The translations under genes were made by a program, and so were the position numbers. From Streptomyces sp. V3I8 (GTDB taxonomy: Bacteria > Actinomycetota > Actinomycetes > Streptomycetales > Streptomycetaceae): 64,000 nucleotides of DNA. Below are positions 44,866 to 54,240 of this stretch, piece after piece (within the stretch, counting starts at the first letter, position 1; the number at the start of each line of letters is the position of its first letter). Location: assembly GCF_030817535.1 (NCBI RefSeq), contig NZ_JAUSZL010000002.1, forward strand, positions 868,001 to 932,000. The letters run 5' to 3'. The notes below the pieces were generated by a model that was not told the DNA's origin, did no database searches, and saw only the letters and a list, made by a program, of their open reading frames with translations.

Positions 44866-45774
44866 TCAGGAATGCGGGACGACAGCGACCGGGCAGCGCG
44901 CGTGGTGCAGAACCGCGTGCGCGACCGAACCGACATGGGCCCCGAAACGCCCTTCCCGCAGTCGGCGCCCCACGACGACGAGCGCGGCACCGGCCGATGC
45001 CCGCACCATCTCGCCGGCCGCACGTCCTTCGGCGACCGTCTCGGTGACGACCACCTCGGGGAACTTCTCGCACCAGGGACGCAGCGTCGCGACCAGGGCG
45101 TGTTCCTTCTCAGCGAGCAGCTCGGGACCGGGCTGCTCGCCGAGCCGGTCGGCACGCGCCTGCCCCGGCAGGGCGGGGAAGAAGTGCATCGCACGCAAGG
45201 GCGCCCCACAGCGCAGGGCGGTCCCGAAGGCGAACTCGATCAGCTCGTCGCAAGGGCTGCCGACATCGATCCCGAGGACGATGTCCCGGTACGGAAGCGC
45301 GGAGATCTCGTCCGGAGACACTCCGTCCAGGACAGGGAGATGCTCGTTCGCGCAACTTCCGTCCGCCCGTACGAGCACCACGGGCCCCGGCGACCCGGCG
45401 ACGACGCGCCGGCTCACGGAACCGAGCAGGAACCCCGCGAGTCCGCCGAGCCCCCGGGAACCGAGGACCAGCGGTTCCGCCTGCCCGGCCGCCGTACGCA
45501 GGGCGTCGCGGGCCGGTTCGGACACCAGGTCGTCGATGACACGCAGCTCCGGGTGGGCGGCGCGGACACTGCTCGACGCCCGCTCCAGGATCTCCTCCGC
45601 CCACTGCCGCTGGGACATGCCCGCAGGCACGTAGGGCGCCGAATGCGGGAGCCACTCCCAGGCGTGCACCAGGCGCAGTCCGGTGCCGCGCCGAGCGGCC
45701 TCCCTCGCCGCCCAGTGCGCGGCGGCGAGGCTCTCCGGCGAGCCGTCGATCCCTGCGGCAACGTATCGAAGCAT
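44866..45774 (-). CDS. universal stress protein, two Usp domains
   Basis: A 302-residue tandem Usp. Domain 1 runs from RYVAAGIDGSPESLAAAHWA to LVLGSRGLGGLAGFLLGSVS (ATP motif intact); domain 2 from DIVLGIDVGSPCDELIEFAF to VVVGRRLREGRFGAHVGSVA and CPVAVVPHS. It is a close paralogue of the protein at 54241, including the leader GGAGGTACGCA before the ATG and the ATGCTTCG start. The upstream DNA has two operator-like boxes. The true start is the ATG at 45774; the open frame upstream is not coding. Confidence 0.9.
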   Translation of the reverse strand: MLRYVAAGIDGSPESLAAAHWAAREAARRGTGLRLVHAWEWLPHSAPYVPAGMSQRQWAEEILERASSSVRAAHPELRVIDDLVSEPARDALRTAAGQAEPLVLGSRGLGGLAGFLLGSVSRRVVAGSPGPVVLVRADGSCANEHLPVLDGVSPDEISALPYRDIVLGIDVGSPCDELIEFAFGTALRCGAPLRAMHFFPALPGQARADRLGEQPGPELLAEKEHALVATLRPWCEKFPEVVVTETVAEGRAAGEMVRASAGAALVVVGRRLREGRFGAHVGSVAHAVLHHARCPVAVVPHS

Positions 45775-45851
45775 GATGCGTACCTCCCGCGTCCAGGTCT
45801 GTTCGTTCCCGTCCCTGGCCCAGCCTGGCGCGGCAACGGCTTCGTGCAGCA

Positions 45852-45888
45852 GGGGCCGCCCAGTCCTTTCCCGAGGACGTTCGGCCCC
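45852..45888 (-). promoter_or_regulatory. paired OsdR-type boxes
   Basis: GGGGCCGCCCAGTCC (45852-45866) and GAGGACGTTCGGCCCC (45873-45888), spaced 21 bases start to start, about 80-110 bases upstream of the Usp gene. Confidence 0.5.
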
Positions 45889-46303
45889 ACCTTCGGAGAG
45901 TGCTCCGCCGCGCCGGGCACCGGACTCGCGAAGCGGGTGGGCACCGCGGTCCCGCGCCACGGCATCGCGGTGCTCACCGTCACCTCGGGCCGGTCGGCGC
46001 CGGCCCCCGCGACGACCGCCCGCCCCGTGCGTTCGCCGCGCGCCCTGCCGCCGATCGGGGACGGGCTTCCCCATCGGGAGACCGGCAAGCAGCCGTATCT
46101 GCCGGAGAAGACGCGCATCTCACCGCTGTCGGCCGAGCGCCGCACCCGATGTCGCGTTCGGACCGCGATCCCCTCCTCCCCTCCTCCCGCCCGCAACCGC
46201 CGGACCGCCGGGCCGCCGGCCGTTCGCGGTGTCACCGGTTCCCGAGACGAAGCGCCGTCCGCGGCGCCGCGCCGGACGGCACGGGTCCTCCCGGACCCCC
46301 CAC

Positions 46304-46318
46304 AGGGCCGTTCGGCCT
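46304..46318 (+). promoter_or_regulatory. OsdR-type box
   Basis: AGGGCCGTTCGGCCT, nearly palindromic, 88 bases upstream of the nitroreductase ATG. Confidence 0.6.
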
Positions 46319-46406
46319 CTCCTCCCCCCACTCCCGTCCGCGCCACGCTGAACCGGTCGCCGGACGTCCGGACGACCAGTCGCCGCAAGGCGGGGAGGAG
46401 GATCCC

Positions 46407-47402
46407 ATGTCTTCCGCAACGCTTGACGTCCCGACCCTGGAGACGCTGGTCTCGGCAGCTGTGGCCGCGCCCTCGATCCACAACACACAGCCATGGCGTT
46501 TCCGGCTCGACGCGGATCTCGTCACTCTGGGGCTGCGGGCCGTGGCAGAACACGGTCTGCGGCACATGGACCCGGCCGGGCGTGCCCTCCACCTCTCCGC
46601 GGGGTGCGCGCTGCTCAACCTGCGGGTGGCCGTGGCGCACTTCGGCTGGGAGCCTGTGGCACGACTGCTGCCGGACCCTGCCGAGCCCGGCCTGCTCGCC
46701 ACCGTGCGGCTGGGAGGCACAGTCCGTACCAGCCCTTCGGCCGCGCGCCTGTACGGAGCACTGTGGCGACGGCACAGCAGCCGTCTGCCGTTCTCCGGGC
46801 AACCGGTGCCCTCGGACGTCCTGGCCGAACTCGCCGAAGCCGCCCACGCCGAGGGAGCCACCCTGTCCCTTCCCGGCCCTGCGGAGACCGAGCGGCTGTT
46901 CCGTCTCACGAGGCTGGCGGAACAGCGCAACGCGAACGATCCCGACCGGGCCGCGGAGAGCCGCCGCTGGGTGCACGAACCGGACGGGCGGGCCCTGGGT
47001 ATGCCGGCGCGGACGCTGGGCCCGCAGGACTTCCGCGAACAGATCCCCGTGCGGGACTTCGGTGCCCGCCGTCATCCGGACGCGTTGCCCGCCCGGCCCT
47101 TCGAGCGGCAGCCGCTGATCGCCCTGCTGTCCACCGCGCACGACCGCCGGACGGACTGGCTGCGCGCCGGGCAGGCTCTGGAGCGCCTTCTGCTGGTGGC
47201 GACGGCTCATGGTGTGCGGGCCTCCCTGCTGCATCAGGCACTGGAATGGCCCGACCTCCGTGCCCGCCTGTTGCCCGAGGAGGGACCGCGCGGGAACGCG
47301 CAGATGATGATTCGCCTGGGGTACGGCCCGGAGGGGCCCTCCTCTCCCCGGCGCGGCCCCCATGAAGTCCTGGACCGCCCCGTCGGGCCTGTTCTCCCCT
47401 GA
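46407..47402 (+). CDS. Acg-family nitroreductase-like protein
   Basis: A 331-residue protein of the Acg (Rv2032) family, a large nitroreductase-fold group that binds FMN and in Mycobacterium belongs to the DosR dormancy regulon. The flavin-site text VSAAVAAPSIHNTQPWRFRL is at about 15-34; RRHSSRLPFSGQPVP, a central QPLIALLSTAHDRRTDWLRA, and GHGVRASLL-type (here AHGVRASLLHQALE) regions follow. Catalysis in this family is uncertain; a flavin-storage role has been proposed. GGGGAGGAGG precedes the ATG by a few bases. A box is 88 bases upstream and a hairpin follows the stop. Confidence 0.85.
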   Translation: MSSATLDVPTLETLVSAAVAAPSIHNTQPWRFRLDADLVTLGLRAVAEHGLRHMDPAGRALHLSAGCALLNLRVAVAHFGWEPVARLLPDPAEPGLLATVRLGGTVRTSPSAARLYGALWRRHSSRLPFSGQPVPSDVLAELAEAAHAEGATLSLPGPAETERLFRLTRLAEQRNANDPDRAAESRRWVHEPDGRALGMPARTLGPQDFREQIPVRDFGARRHPDALPARPFERQPLIALLSTAHDRRTDWLRAGQALERLLLVATAHGVRASLLHQALEWPDLRARLLPEEGPRGNAQMMIRLGYGPEGPSSPRRGPHEVLDRPVGPVLP

Positions 47403-47413
47403 AAACTCCCGTG

Positions 47414-47435
47414 CGCTCCGGGAAGGTCCGGAGCG
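47414..47435 (+). terminator. hairpin after the nitroreductase gene
   Basis: Perfect 8-base arms CGCTCCGG and CCGGAGCG with loop GAAGGT, 11 bases after the stop codon. Confidence 0.6.
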
Positions 47436-47691
47436 GGGCGTTCTGAAGCCGCGACACCCTCGACGAAGGCCGGCCGCTTCCGGCCGCTGATCGTTCGGTC
47501 GCTCCATTGTGCGCCGGACCACGGCCAGGTCGAGGATCCCCGCCGGTCCCCGCACCCCGGCGGATGGCGGACCGAGGTGCCGATGTCCAAGGTCCCGCAG
47601 TCACAACGGGCCGTCCGGCCCGCCGGAGGGGATCCACCGCCTCCGACCGACTCCTCCTGCCTCCTGCCTCCTGGCCGTCGGGCGCGGAATG

Positions 47692-47784
47692 CGCTCCGCG
47701 CGGCTCGGACCGCGCACCGGACCGGTCGCGCACACGGTGACGCACCACGTGCGCCGCCCCTTCGCGGTCATTGCGCACGAGTGA
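47692..47784 (+). pseudogene. 3' remnant of a universal stress protein gene
   Basis: The last 30 codons before the stop at 47784 read LGPRTGPVAHTVTHHVRRPF then AVIAHE, matching the Usp C-terminus GAHIGPVTHAVLHH...VVVAHH of the protein at 62201. Nothing upstream in any frame continues the match. Confidence 0.6.
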
Positions 47785-47839
47785 CACCACGGCTCGGCCT
47801 CAACCGCTGCCGCCCCACCGGTCCGGAACAGCCGGAGCC

Positions 47840-49561
47840 CTACGGCTCCCTCACCGGCGCCCGCCAGACCAAGGCGGTGCCTCCCTCGTCCGGGCTGCCC
47901 AGTTTCAGTTCCCCGCCCAGTTGCGCGGCCCGTTCCGCCATGTTGCGCAGGCCGCTGCGGCGGCCTTCCGGCGGGATTCCGACACCGTTGTCGGAGACCG
48001 TGAGGCGGACCTCGCGGCCGTCGGTCTCCAGCACCACCGTGCACCGGTCGGCGCAGGCATGCCGGGCGACGTTCGTCAGTGCCTCGGAGAGCACGGCCAG
48101 CACATGCTCGGCGGTCTCCTCGGGAACATGGGTGTCCACGAGGCCCTCCATCCGCAGGCCGGGGGTGAAGCCCAGCACGGGCGCCGCCTTGCCGACCATG
48201 CGCACCACCCGGGCCCTCAGGCCCGGGTCCGCGTCGCCGTCACGCGCCCGCAGTCCGAAGATGGTGGACCTGATGATCTTGATGGTCTCGTCCAGGTCGT
48301 CCACCGCCCGCACCACGCGTTCCGACGCCTCGGAGTGCTCGATGAAGCGGCCGGCGCTCTGCAGGGTCATACCGGTGGCGAACAGGCGCTGAATGGCCAG
48401 GTCATGGAGGTCGCGCGCGATGCGGTCACGGTCCTTGAGCACCGCTATCTCCTCGGCGTCCTGGCGTCGTTCGGCCAGTTCCATCGCGACGGCGGCCTGG
48501 GCGGCGAAGCCCCGCAGCGGCTCGGTCTCCTTCTCGGTGAACGCCGTCCGGCCCGACTCGCGTACCAGCAGGACGATCCCTCGTACGCCCTCGCCCGCTC
48601 CGATGGGGACGGCGATCGCCGGACCCAGTCCGGTGAACCGCGGCGTACCGACGGCCGATTCCTCGGCGGAGATGTCGGGGCTGGCGACCGTGACGGCCTC
48701 GGAGAACGCCCGGCCGATCAGACCGCCGTCCACCGGCAGTACGAGCCCGCCATGTGCCTCCGCCCCCTCCCCGATGGCCAACTCCACCGTGAGCGAGTCG
48801 GTGTTCTCCATGGGGACCGCGACGACGGCCACGGCGGCCACGGTGATCTCTCTGGCCCGCTCCGCGATCAGGCCGAGGACCTCGGCGCGGTCACTGCCGG
48901 ACATCAGACAGTGCGTGATCTCCGCGCTCGCCTGCAGCCAGCGCTCACGCAGCCGCGACTCCTCGTACAGACGGGCGTTGTCGATCGCCACACCGGCCGC
49001 CACGGCCAGCGTCGACAGGACCGACTCGTCCTCCTCGTCGAACTGCGCCCCGTCCCGCTTCTCGGTCAGGTAGAGATTGCCGAAGACCTGGTCCCGTACC
49101 CGGATCGGTACACCGACGAAGGAATTCATCGGCGGATGATGGGGCGGGAAGCCGTACGAGGCGGGGTGCTCGGAGAGCTTCACCAGGCGCAAGGGCTCGG
49201 GGTGGCGGATGAGTTCGCCCAGGATGCCGTGGCCCTCCGGATAGTGGCCGATCCCGGCGATCTGTTCCTCGCTGATCCCGATGGTGTGGAAGGCCGACAG
49301 CCACTTGCCGTCGGGGCCGATCACGCCGAGGGCGGCGTACTCCGCGTCCACCAGGACGGCCGCGGCCTCCACGATGCTGTACAGCGCCTGCTCCAGATCA
49401 AGCTCCCGGCCGACGGAGAGCACGGCCTCCAGCAGGCTGTGCACCCGGTCGCGCGTACCGCGGGCCGCGTCGAGCCTGGCCTGCAACTCCTCCAGCAGCT
49501 CGTCCAGCCTCAGTTGTGGCAGTCGCACGCGAGCCTGACGGGGCTCTTCGGAGCTCTCCAC
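47840..49561 (-). CDS. osdK: DevS/DosS-like GAF sensor histidine kinase
   Basis: A 573-residue soluble kinase: two GAF domains (about 60-195 and 215-360), a HisKA_3 dimerisation domain with phospho-acceptor His in RIARDLHDLAIQRLF, and an HATPase_c domain (EALTNVARHA; DNGVGIP; GLRNMAERA). GAF-A contains HPASYGFPPHHPPMNSFVG; H142 aligns with the haem-ligand His149 of mycobacterial DevS, and FGNLYLTEK keeps the distal-pocket Tyr. Oxygen or redox sensing by haem is therefore plausible. The response regulator gene is upstream on the same strand, separated by 191 bases, so the kinase may have a separate promoter. The symbol follows the S. coelicolor OsdK/OsdR pair. Confidence 0.88.
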   Translation of the reverse strand: MESSEEPRQARVRLPQLRLDELLEELQARLDAARGTRDRVHSLLEAVLSVGRELDLEQALYSIVEAAAVLVDAEYAALGVIGPDGKWLSAFHTIGISEEQIAGIGHYPEGHGILGELIRHPEPLRLVKLSEHPASYGFPPHHPPMNSFVGVPIRVRDQVFGNLYLTEKRDGAQFDEEDESVLSTLAVAAGVAIDNARLYEESRLRERWLQASAEITHCLMSGSDRAEVLGLIAERAREITVAAVAVVAVPMENTDSLTVELAIGEGAEAHGGLVLPVDGGLIGRAFSEAVTVASPDISAEESAVGTPRFTGLGPAIAVPIGAGEGVRGIVLLVRESGRTAFTEKETEPLRGFAAQAAVAMELAERRQDAEEIAVLKDRDRIARDLHDLAIQRLFATGMTLQSAGRFIEHSEASERVVRAVDDLDETIKIIRSTIFGLRARDGDADPGLRARVVRMVGKAAPVLGFTPGLRMEGLVDTHVPEETAEHVLAVLSEALTNVARHACADRCTVVLETDGREVRLTVSDNGVGIPPEGRRSGLRNMAERAAQLGGELKLGSPDEGGTALVWRAPVREP

Positions 49562-49752
49562 CGGTGATCCTCCAGGTCCCCTCGACGCACCGACGACCGG
49601 CCCCTCGGGTCACCTTCCACGGTATCGGTCCACCGCCGTGGAGGATACGGATCCAGTCCTGGGCCTCCGCACCGAACTGTGGACCGCTCGTGCCCGTCGC
49701 GGTCTGTGGACCCGGGGACGGCCGAGGCTCTGACGGTCCGCACCTGTTGGCT

Positions 49753-50445
49753 TCAGTGTGCTTCGTGCCTGAGTCTGTCCTCGGCCTGGGTGGCGATGAC
49801 GGCGGCCTGGATGCGCCGCTCCACACCGAGCTTGGCGAGCAGTCGCGAGATGTGGTTCTTCACCGTCTTCTCGGCGAGGAAGAGCTGCTGGCCGATCTGC
49901 CGGTTGGTCAGCCCCTTGCCGATCAGAGCGAGAATGTCCCGTTCCCGTTCCGTCAGGCCGGGCAGCGCGTCCGGCTCCTCCTTCGGCCGGTCCCCCTCGC
50001 GCAGCCGGGCCATCAGCTTGGCGGCGGCGCTCGGATCGAGCAGGGACTGGCCCGCGGCCACCGTCCGGACGGCCGACACCAGGTCCGCCCCCCTGATCTG
50101 CTTGAGGACGTAGCCGGACGCACCCGCCATGATCGAGTCGAGCAGGGCCTCCTCGTCGTCGAACGAGGTCAGCATCAGACAGACCAGCTCAGGCATCTGC
50201 GAGCGCAGTTCCCGGCAGACGGTCACGCCGTCCCCGTCGGACAGACGGATGTCGAGGACCGCCACCTGGGGCCGCAGCGCCGGAACGCGGACCAGTGCCT
50301 GCTCGACGGTGCCGGCCTCGCCGACCACGGTGATGTCCGGCTCGTCGTTCAGCAGATCACGCACCCCGCGCCGTACGACCTCGTGGTCGTCCAGCAGGAA
50401 GACCCGGATCGAACTGTCGGAACCGGATCGTTCGCTGTCCGCCAT
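49753..50445 (-). CDS. osdR: DevR/DosR-like response regulator (NarL/LuxR family)
   Basis: A 230-residue regulator. The receiver domain has [14 protein letters not shown] and phospho-acceptor Asp65 in [12 protein letters not shown], with [12 protein letters not shown] and a conserved Lys in GYVLKQ. The LuxR-type helix-turn-helix (about 165-225) reads [20 protein letters not shown] and [19 protein letters not shown], almost the same as the recognition helix of M. tuberculosis DevR. Start is ATG at 50445 with GGGAG upstream. The recognition helix and the GGGxC inverted repeats around it make it the likely regulator of the 30-64 kb genes. Confidence 0.9.
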   Translation of the reverse strand: MADSERSGSDSSIRVFLLDDHEVVRRGVRDLLNDEPDITVVGEAGTVEQALVRVPALRPQVAVLDIRLSDGDGVTVCRELRSQMPELVCLMLTSFDDEEALLDSIMAGASGYVLKQIRGADLVSAVRTVAAGQSLLDPSAAAKLMARLREGDRPKEEPDALPGLTERERDILALIGKGLTNRQIGQQLFLAEKTVKNHISRLLAKLGVERRIQAAVIATQAEDRLRHEAH

Positions 50446-50530
50446 CGGATGCTCCCTGTCGTGCGCCGGACGCCGATGTCCGCACCCGCGCGCGTACCGG
50501 CTTCTTGTGTTTCTGGATCCTTCCCTCCTC

Positions 50531-50642
50531 GGGGCCGAACGGCCAGGGCCGGTCGGCCCTGATTTCCGGGCGACCCGATTTCCGGGCGACCCCTTTCCGG
50601 GCGACCCGTTTCTTCGCCCGTGCCGAGGGGGCCGACCGGCCC
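50531..50642. promoter_or_regulatory. three OsdR-type boxes in the regulator / ppdK divergent promoter
   Basis: GGGGCCGAACGGCC (50531-50544), GGGCCGGTCGGCCC (50546-50559) and GGGCCGACCGGCCC (50629-50642). The first two abut; the third is about 70 bases on, toward ppdK. Autoregulation and control of ppdK are implied. Confidence 0.65.
50561..50608. repeat. three 16-base direct repeats between the boxes
   Basis: GATTTCCGGGCGACCC twice in perfect tandem, followed by CTTTCCGGGCGACCCG. The array fills the gap between the second and third operator boxes. Confidence 0.85.
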
Positions 50643-50744
50643 ACCCACGGGGACGTCCAGCACCTGCCCTCCTGCCGGCGGCCGTCCGACGCTGGAGGGA
50701 CACGAGCACATCAAGCCGGGTGCCGAGCCGAGGAGCGCAGTGAC

Positions 50745-53441
50745 ATGGGCCGTTACGTGTACGACTTCACGAAGGGCCGCCGTGACATGGCCGACCTGCT
50801 CGGCGGCAAGGGAGCGAACCTGGCCGAGATGACCAGGCTGGGCCTTCCGGTACCGCAGGGGTTCGTCGTCACCACGGAGGCCTGCCGCGCCTTCCTGACC
50901 AGCGGCACCGAACCCGAGGGCATGTCCCGGGAGATCTCCCGTCACCTATCGGCCGTCGAGGCCGCCGCCGGGCGGGTGCTGGGGCAGCCGGACGGCCCGC
51001 TGCTGCTGTCCGTGCGCTCCGGGGCCCGCTTCTCCATGCCCGGCATGATGGAGACGGTCCTCGACATCGGTCTCAACGACGCCTCCGTGGTGGGTCTGGC
51101 CAAGTCGTCCGGGAACGAGCGCTTCGCCTGGGACTCGTACCGCAGGCTGGTGCAGATGTTCGGCAGCACGGTGATGGGGGTCGACGCGGAACTCTTCGAG
51201 CGGGCCATGGCACGGCTCAAGGAGACACGCGGGGCCCCGGACGATCTGCACCTGGACGCGAGCGACCTCGCCGGACTCGTGGAAACGTACAAGGACCTGA
51301 TCCACGACGCGACCGGGGACGACTTCCCGCAGTCTCCCGCCGAGCAGCTGCGGCGGGCGGTCCTCGCGGTCTTCGGCTCGTGGAACGGCGAACGGGCCCG
51401 CCTGTACCGGCGCCGGGAGCACATCGCCGACGATCTGGGCACCGCGGTCACCGTGCAGCGCATGGTGTTCGGCAACCTCGGTCCCGACTCCGGCAGCGGT
51501 GTCGCCTTCACCCGCGACCCGGCCACCGGACGCAGCGGCCTGTACGGCGACTACCTGTCCGACGCGCAGGGCGAGGACGTCGTCGCCGGCATCCGCAACC
51601 CCGTGCCCCTCGCCGGCCTGGAGCGGCTGGACCCGGCCTCGTACCAGCAACTGCGCGAGCACATGCGGACGCTGGAGAACCACTACCGGGACCTGTGCGA
51701 CATCGAGTTCACCATCGAGCGCGGAAAACTGTGGATGCTGCAGACCCGGGTGGGCAAGCGCACCGCCGGGGCCGCCTTCGCCATCGCCGCCGAACTGGTC
51801 GACGAGGGACTCATCACCGCCGACGAGGCCCTGTCCCGGGTGAGCGGGGACGGGCTCGCCCGCCTGATGTTCCCGCGCTTCGACACCACGGTGACCGGTG
51901 ATCCGCTCGCCCACGGTCTTCCCGCCTCGCCGGGTGCGGCGGTGGGCGCGGCGGTCTTCGACTCCGCCGAGGCCGTACGGCGTGCCGCGGCCGGGGAGAA
52001 GGTCGTCCTGGTCCGCCAGGAGACCACCCCCGACGATCTGCCGGGCATGGTCGCCGCCCAGGCCGTGCTCACCAGCCGCGGCGGCAAGACGAGCCATGCG
52101 GCGGTCGTCGCCCGCGGCATGGGCAAGGTCTGCGTCTGCGGCGCCGAGGAACTCACCGTCGACACCGGAGCCCGGCGTTTCACCACCCGTGGCGGAACCG
52201 TCGTCGAGGAGGGCACGGTCATCTCGGTGGACGGCTCCGCGGGTGCCGTGTACCCGGGCGAGGCACCTCTGGTGGACTCCGCTGTCATGCGGTACCTGGA
52301 GACCGGCACCTGCGCCGAGCAGTCGGACGAAGTGGTGGACGCGGTGGCACGTTCACTGCAACTGGCTGACCGGAAAAGGCGGTTGGAGGTGCGGGCCAAT
52401 GCCGACACGCCGGAGGACGCCGCCCGGGCCCGGCGGTTCGGTGCCCAGGGTGTCGGCCTGTGCCGCACCGAGCACATGTTCCTCGGGGAGCGCCGCAAGC
52501 TGGTCGAGCAGATGATCCTGGCCGATGACGACGACACGCGCGAACGCGCCCTGGACGCCCTGCTCCCCCTGCAGCGAGAGGACTTCGTCGGGATCCTCGA
52601 AGCGATGGACGGCCTGCCGGTCACCATCCGCCTCCTCGACCCGCCACTGCACGAGTTCCTGCCCGACCGGACCGAACTCGCCGTACGCATCGCCACCGCC
52701 GAGGCGCACGGCGATCTGCCGGACCCGCACGACACCGAACTCCTCGACGCCGTGAACCGGATGCACGAGGAGAACCCGATGCTCGGCCTGCGCGGCGTAC
52801 GCCTGGGCCTGGTGGTGCCCGGCCTGGTCGCCATGCAGGTACGGGCCATCGCCGAAGCGGTCGTCGAGCGCAGGCGGGCCGGAGGCGCGCCGGAAGCGGA
52901 GATCATGGTGCCGCTGGTCGGCGCGGTCGAGGAACTGCGCATCGAGCGCGAGGAGGTGGAACGGGTACTGGCCGAGGTCTCGGCCGAGTCCGGCGTCGCG
53001 GTGACCTGCCCGGTCGGCACCATGATCGAGCTGCCCCGCGCCGCGCTCACCGCCGGCCGGATCGCCGGGCAGGCGGAGTTCTTCTCCTTCGGCACGAACG
53101 ACCTCACCCAGACCACCTGGGGTTTCTCCCGCGACGATGTCGAGGCCGCGTTCTTCTCCGCCTATCTCGACAAGGGCGTCTTCGCCGCTTCCCCGTTCGA
53201 GACGATCGACCGCGAGGGCGTGGGACGGCTGGTCTCGCTCGCCGTCGCCGAGGGCCGCGCGGCCCGGCCGGACCTGACGATCGGGGTCTGCGGTGAGCAC
53301 GGCGGCGATCCCGAATCCGTGCGCTTCTTCCATGGAGCGGGACTGGACTACGTGTCCTGCTCGCCGTTCCGCATCCCGGTGGCCCGCCTGGAGGCCGGGC
53401 GGGCCGCCCTGCCAGAGACCGGGCCGAGCGACAGCCGATGA
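50745..53441 (+). CDS. ppdK: pyruvate, phosphate dikinase
   Basis: An 898-residue PPDK of normal length. Order: ATP-grasp domain ([53 protein letters not shown]), the phosphohistidine domain with catalytic His in [16 protein letters not shown] (about 455), and the PEP-binding barrel ([39 protein letters not shown]). It interconverts pyruvate and PEP using ATP and Pi, or in reverse makes ATP from PPi. I chose the ATG at 50745 with GAGGAG upstream. It is divergent from the response regulator, sharing box-rich DNA. Confidence 0.95.
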   Translation: MGRYVYDFTKGRRDMADLLGGKGANLAEMTRLGLPVPQGFVVTTEACRAFLTSGTEPEGMSREISRHLSAVEAAAGRVLGQPDGPLLLSVRSGARFSMPGMMETVLDIGLNDASVVGLAKSSGNERFAWDSYRRLVQMFGSTVMGVDAELFERAMARLKETRGAPDDLHLDASDLAGLVETYKDLIHDATGDDFPQSPAEQLRRAVLAVFGSWNGERARLYRRREHIADDLGTAVTVQRMVFGNLGPDSGSGVAFTRDPATGRSGLYGDYLSDAQGEDVVAGIRNPVPLAGLERLDPASYQQLREHMRTLENHYRDLCDIEFTIERGKLWMLQTRVGKRTAGAAFAIAAELVDEGLITADEALSRVSGDGLARLMFPRFDTTVTGDPLAHGLPASPGAAVGAAVFDSAEAVRRAAAGEKVVLVRQETTPDDLPGMVAAQAVLTSRGGKTSHAAVVARGMGKVCVCGAEELTVDTGARRFTTRGGTVVEEGTVISVDGSAGAVYPGEAPLVDSAVMRYLETGTCAEQSDEVVDAVARSLQLADRKRRLEVRANADTPEDAARARRFGAQGVGLCRTEHMFLGERRKLVEQMILADDDDTRERALDALLPLQREDFVGILEAMDGLPVTIRLLDPPLHEFLPDRTELAVRIATAEAHGDLPDPHDTELLDAVNRMHEENPMLGLRGVRLGLVVPGLVAMQVRAIAEAVVERRRAGGAPEAEIMVPLVGAVEELRIEREEVERVLAEVSAESGVAVTCPVGTMIELPRAALTAGRIAGQAEFFSFGTNDLTQTTWGFSRDDVEAAFFSAYLDKGVFAASPFETIDREGVGRLVSLAVAEGRAARPDLTIGVCGEHGGDPESVRFFHGAGLDYVSCSPFRIPVARLEAGRAALPETGPSDSR

Positions 53442-53551
53442 GAGGCGACGAGCCCCGGCTCCGGGACCGGGGGGTCGGTCCCGGAGCCGGGGCTCGTGCG
53501 GACACCGACCACGAGGACGCCTGTGCCGGCCGGGTTCGGTCGGACGGGGAC

Positions 53552-53568
53552 GGGGCCCCAACGGCCCT
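53552..53568 (+). promoter_or_regulatory. OsdR-type box
   Basis: GGGGCCCCAACGGCCCT, 80 bases upstream of the PNPOx-like gene; a two-base insertion relative to the common form. Confidence 0.5.
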
Positions 53569-53648
53569 GGCGTGCGGCGCGCGGAGAGCACTCCACCGAT
53601 CTGACCCCGCACACCACCGTGCACACCGATTCCGTACGAAGGTCGCCC

Positions 53649-54146
53649 ATGCTTTCCCACAATGCCGAACCGGGTTCCTCCGAACTCCGCCTGAGCGTCG
53701 AGCTCGACAGCGACGAAGCTCTGCGGCTCCTGGGCAGCGTGTCGCTGGGAAGGATCGTCTTCACCCAGCACGCTCTGCCGGCCGTCCGTCCGGTCACCCA
53801 TGTGCTGGACGACGGGAACATCGTCATCCGCACCCACGACGGGGCGGCCCTGACGTCACGTGCTCAGCAGGCCGACGGCCGGGGGGTGGTCGTCGCCTAC
53901 GAGGCCGACGCCATCGATCCGGACACACATCTCGGCTGGAGCGTGGTGGTCACGGGCTACGCCCGTCCGGTGACCGACCCGCACGAAGTCGCCCGTTACC
54001 AGAAACTGCTCCGCCCCCGGTTGCACCGGACCATGGACCACACGGTCGTCATCCGCCCCGACCTGGTCACCGGAACGCGCCTCACGGAGACGGGCGGGGC
54101 CGGGGACGTCGTACGCCCCCGGCCCGAAGATCCGCCCGCCGAGTGA
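53649..54146 (+). CDS. pyridoxamine 5'-phosphate oxidase family protein
   Basis: A 165-residue split-barrel flavin/F420-binding-fold protein. Visible motifs are LLGSVSLGRIVFTQHALPAV, RPVTHVLDDGNIVIRTHDGA, and VVVTGYARPVTDPHEVARY. Proteins of this kind appear repeatedly in actinobacterial dormancy regulons but their substrates are mostly unknown. GAAGG lies 6 bases before the ATG at 53649. The C-terminus is Pro/Arg/Glu-rich. Convergent with the Usp gene at 54241. Confidence 0.85.
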   Translation: MLSHNAEPGSSELRLSVELDSDEALRLLGSVSLGRIVFTQHALPAVRPVTHVLDDGNIVIRTHDGAALTSRAQQADGRGVVVAYEADAIDPDTHLGWSVVVTGYARPVTDPHEVARYQKLLRPRLHRTMDHTVVIRPDLVTGTRLTETGGAGDVVRPRPEDPPAE

Positions 54147-54240
54147 GACGGGCGTCCGTGTCCGCCCTCTCCAGGTCACGCCGGAGGGCAGGCGGTGTGA
54201 CCGCGGCACGGGATTCCCGGTCCTCGTGCCTCGACCGGAG

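Larger units (their letters stand above)
45775..46406. other. long divergent intergenic region with boxes
   Basis: About 630 bases between the Usp gene and the nitroreductase gene, divergent. Boxes lie at 45852-45888 (toward Usp) and 46304-46318 (toward the nitroreductase). The remaining ~400 bases have no gene I recognise; open frames are long only because of composition. Confidence 0.5.
47403..47839. other. convergent intergenic region
   Basis: About 440 bases between the nitroreductase and sensor kinase stops. It contains the hairpin at 47414 and the Usp 3' remnant at 47692. Nothing else is recognised. Confidence 0.5.

Noticed and set aside
45775..46406. Possible gene in the 630-base gap before the nitroreductase
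   Set aside because: Open frames exist on both strands but show no domain, no ribosome site and no consistent third-position bias; only operator boxes are convincing.
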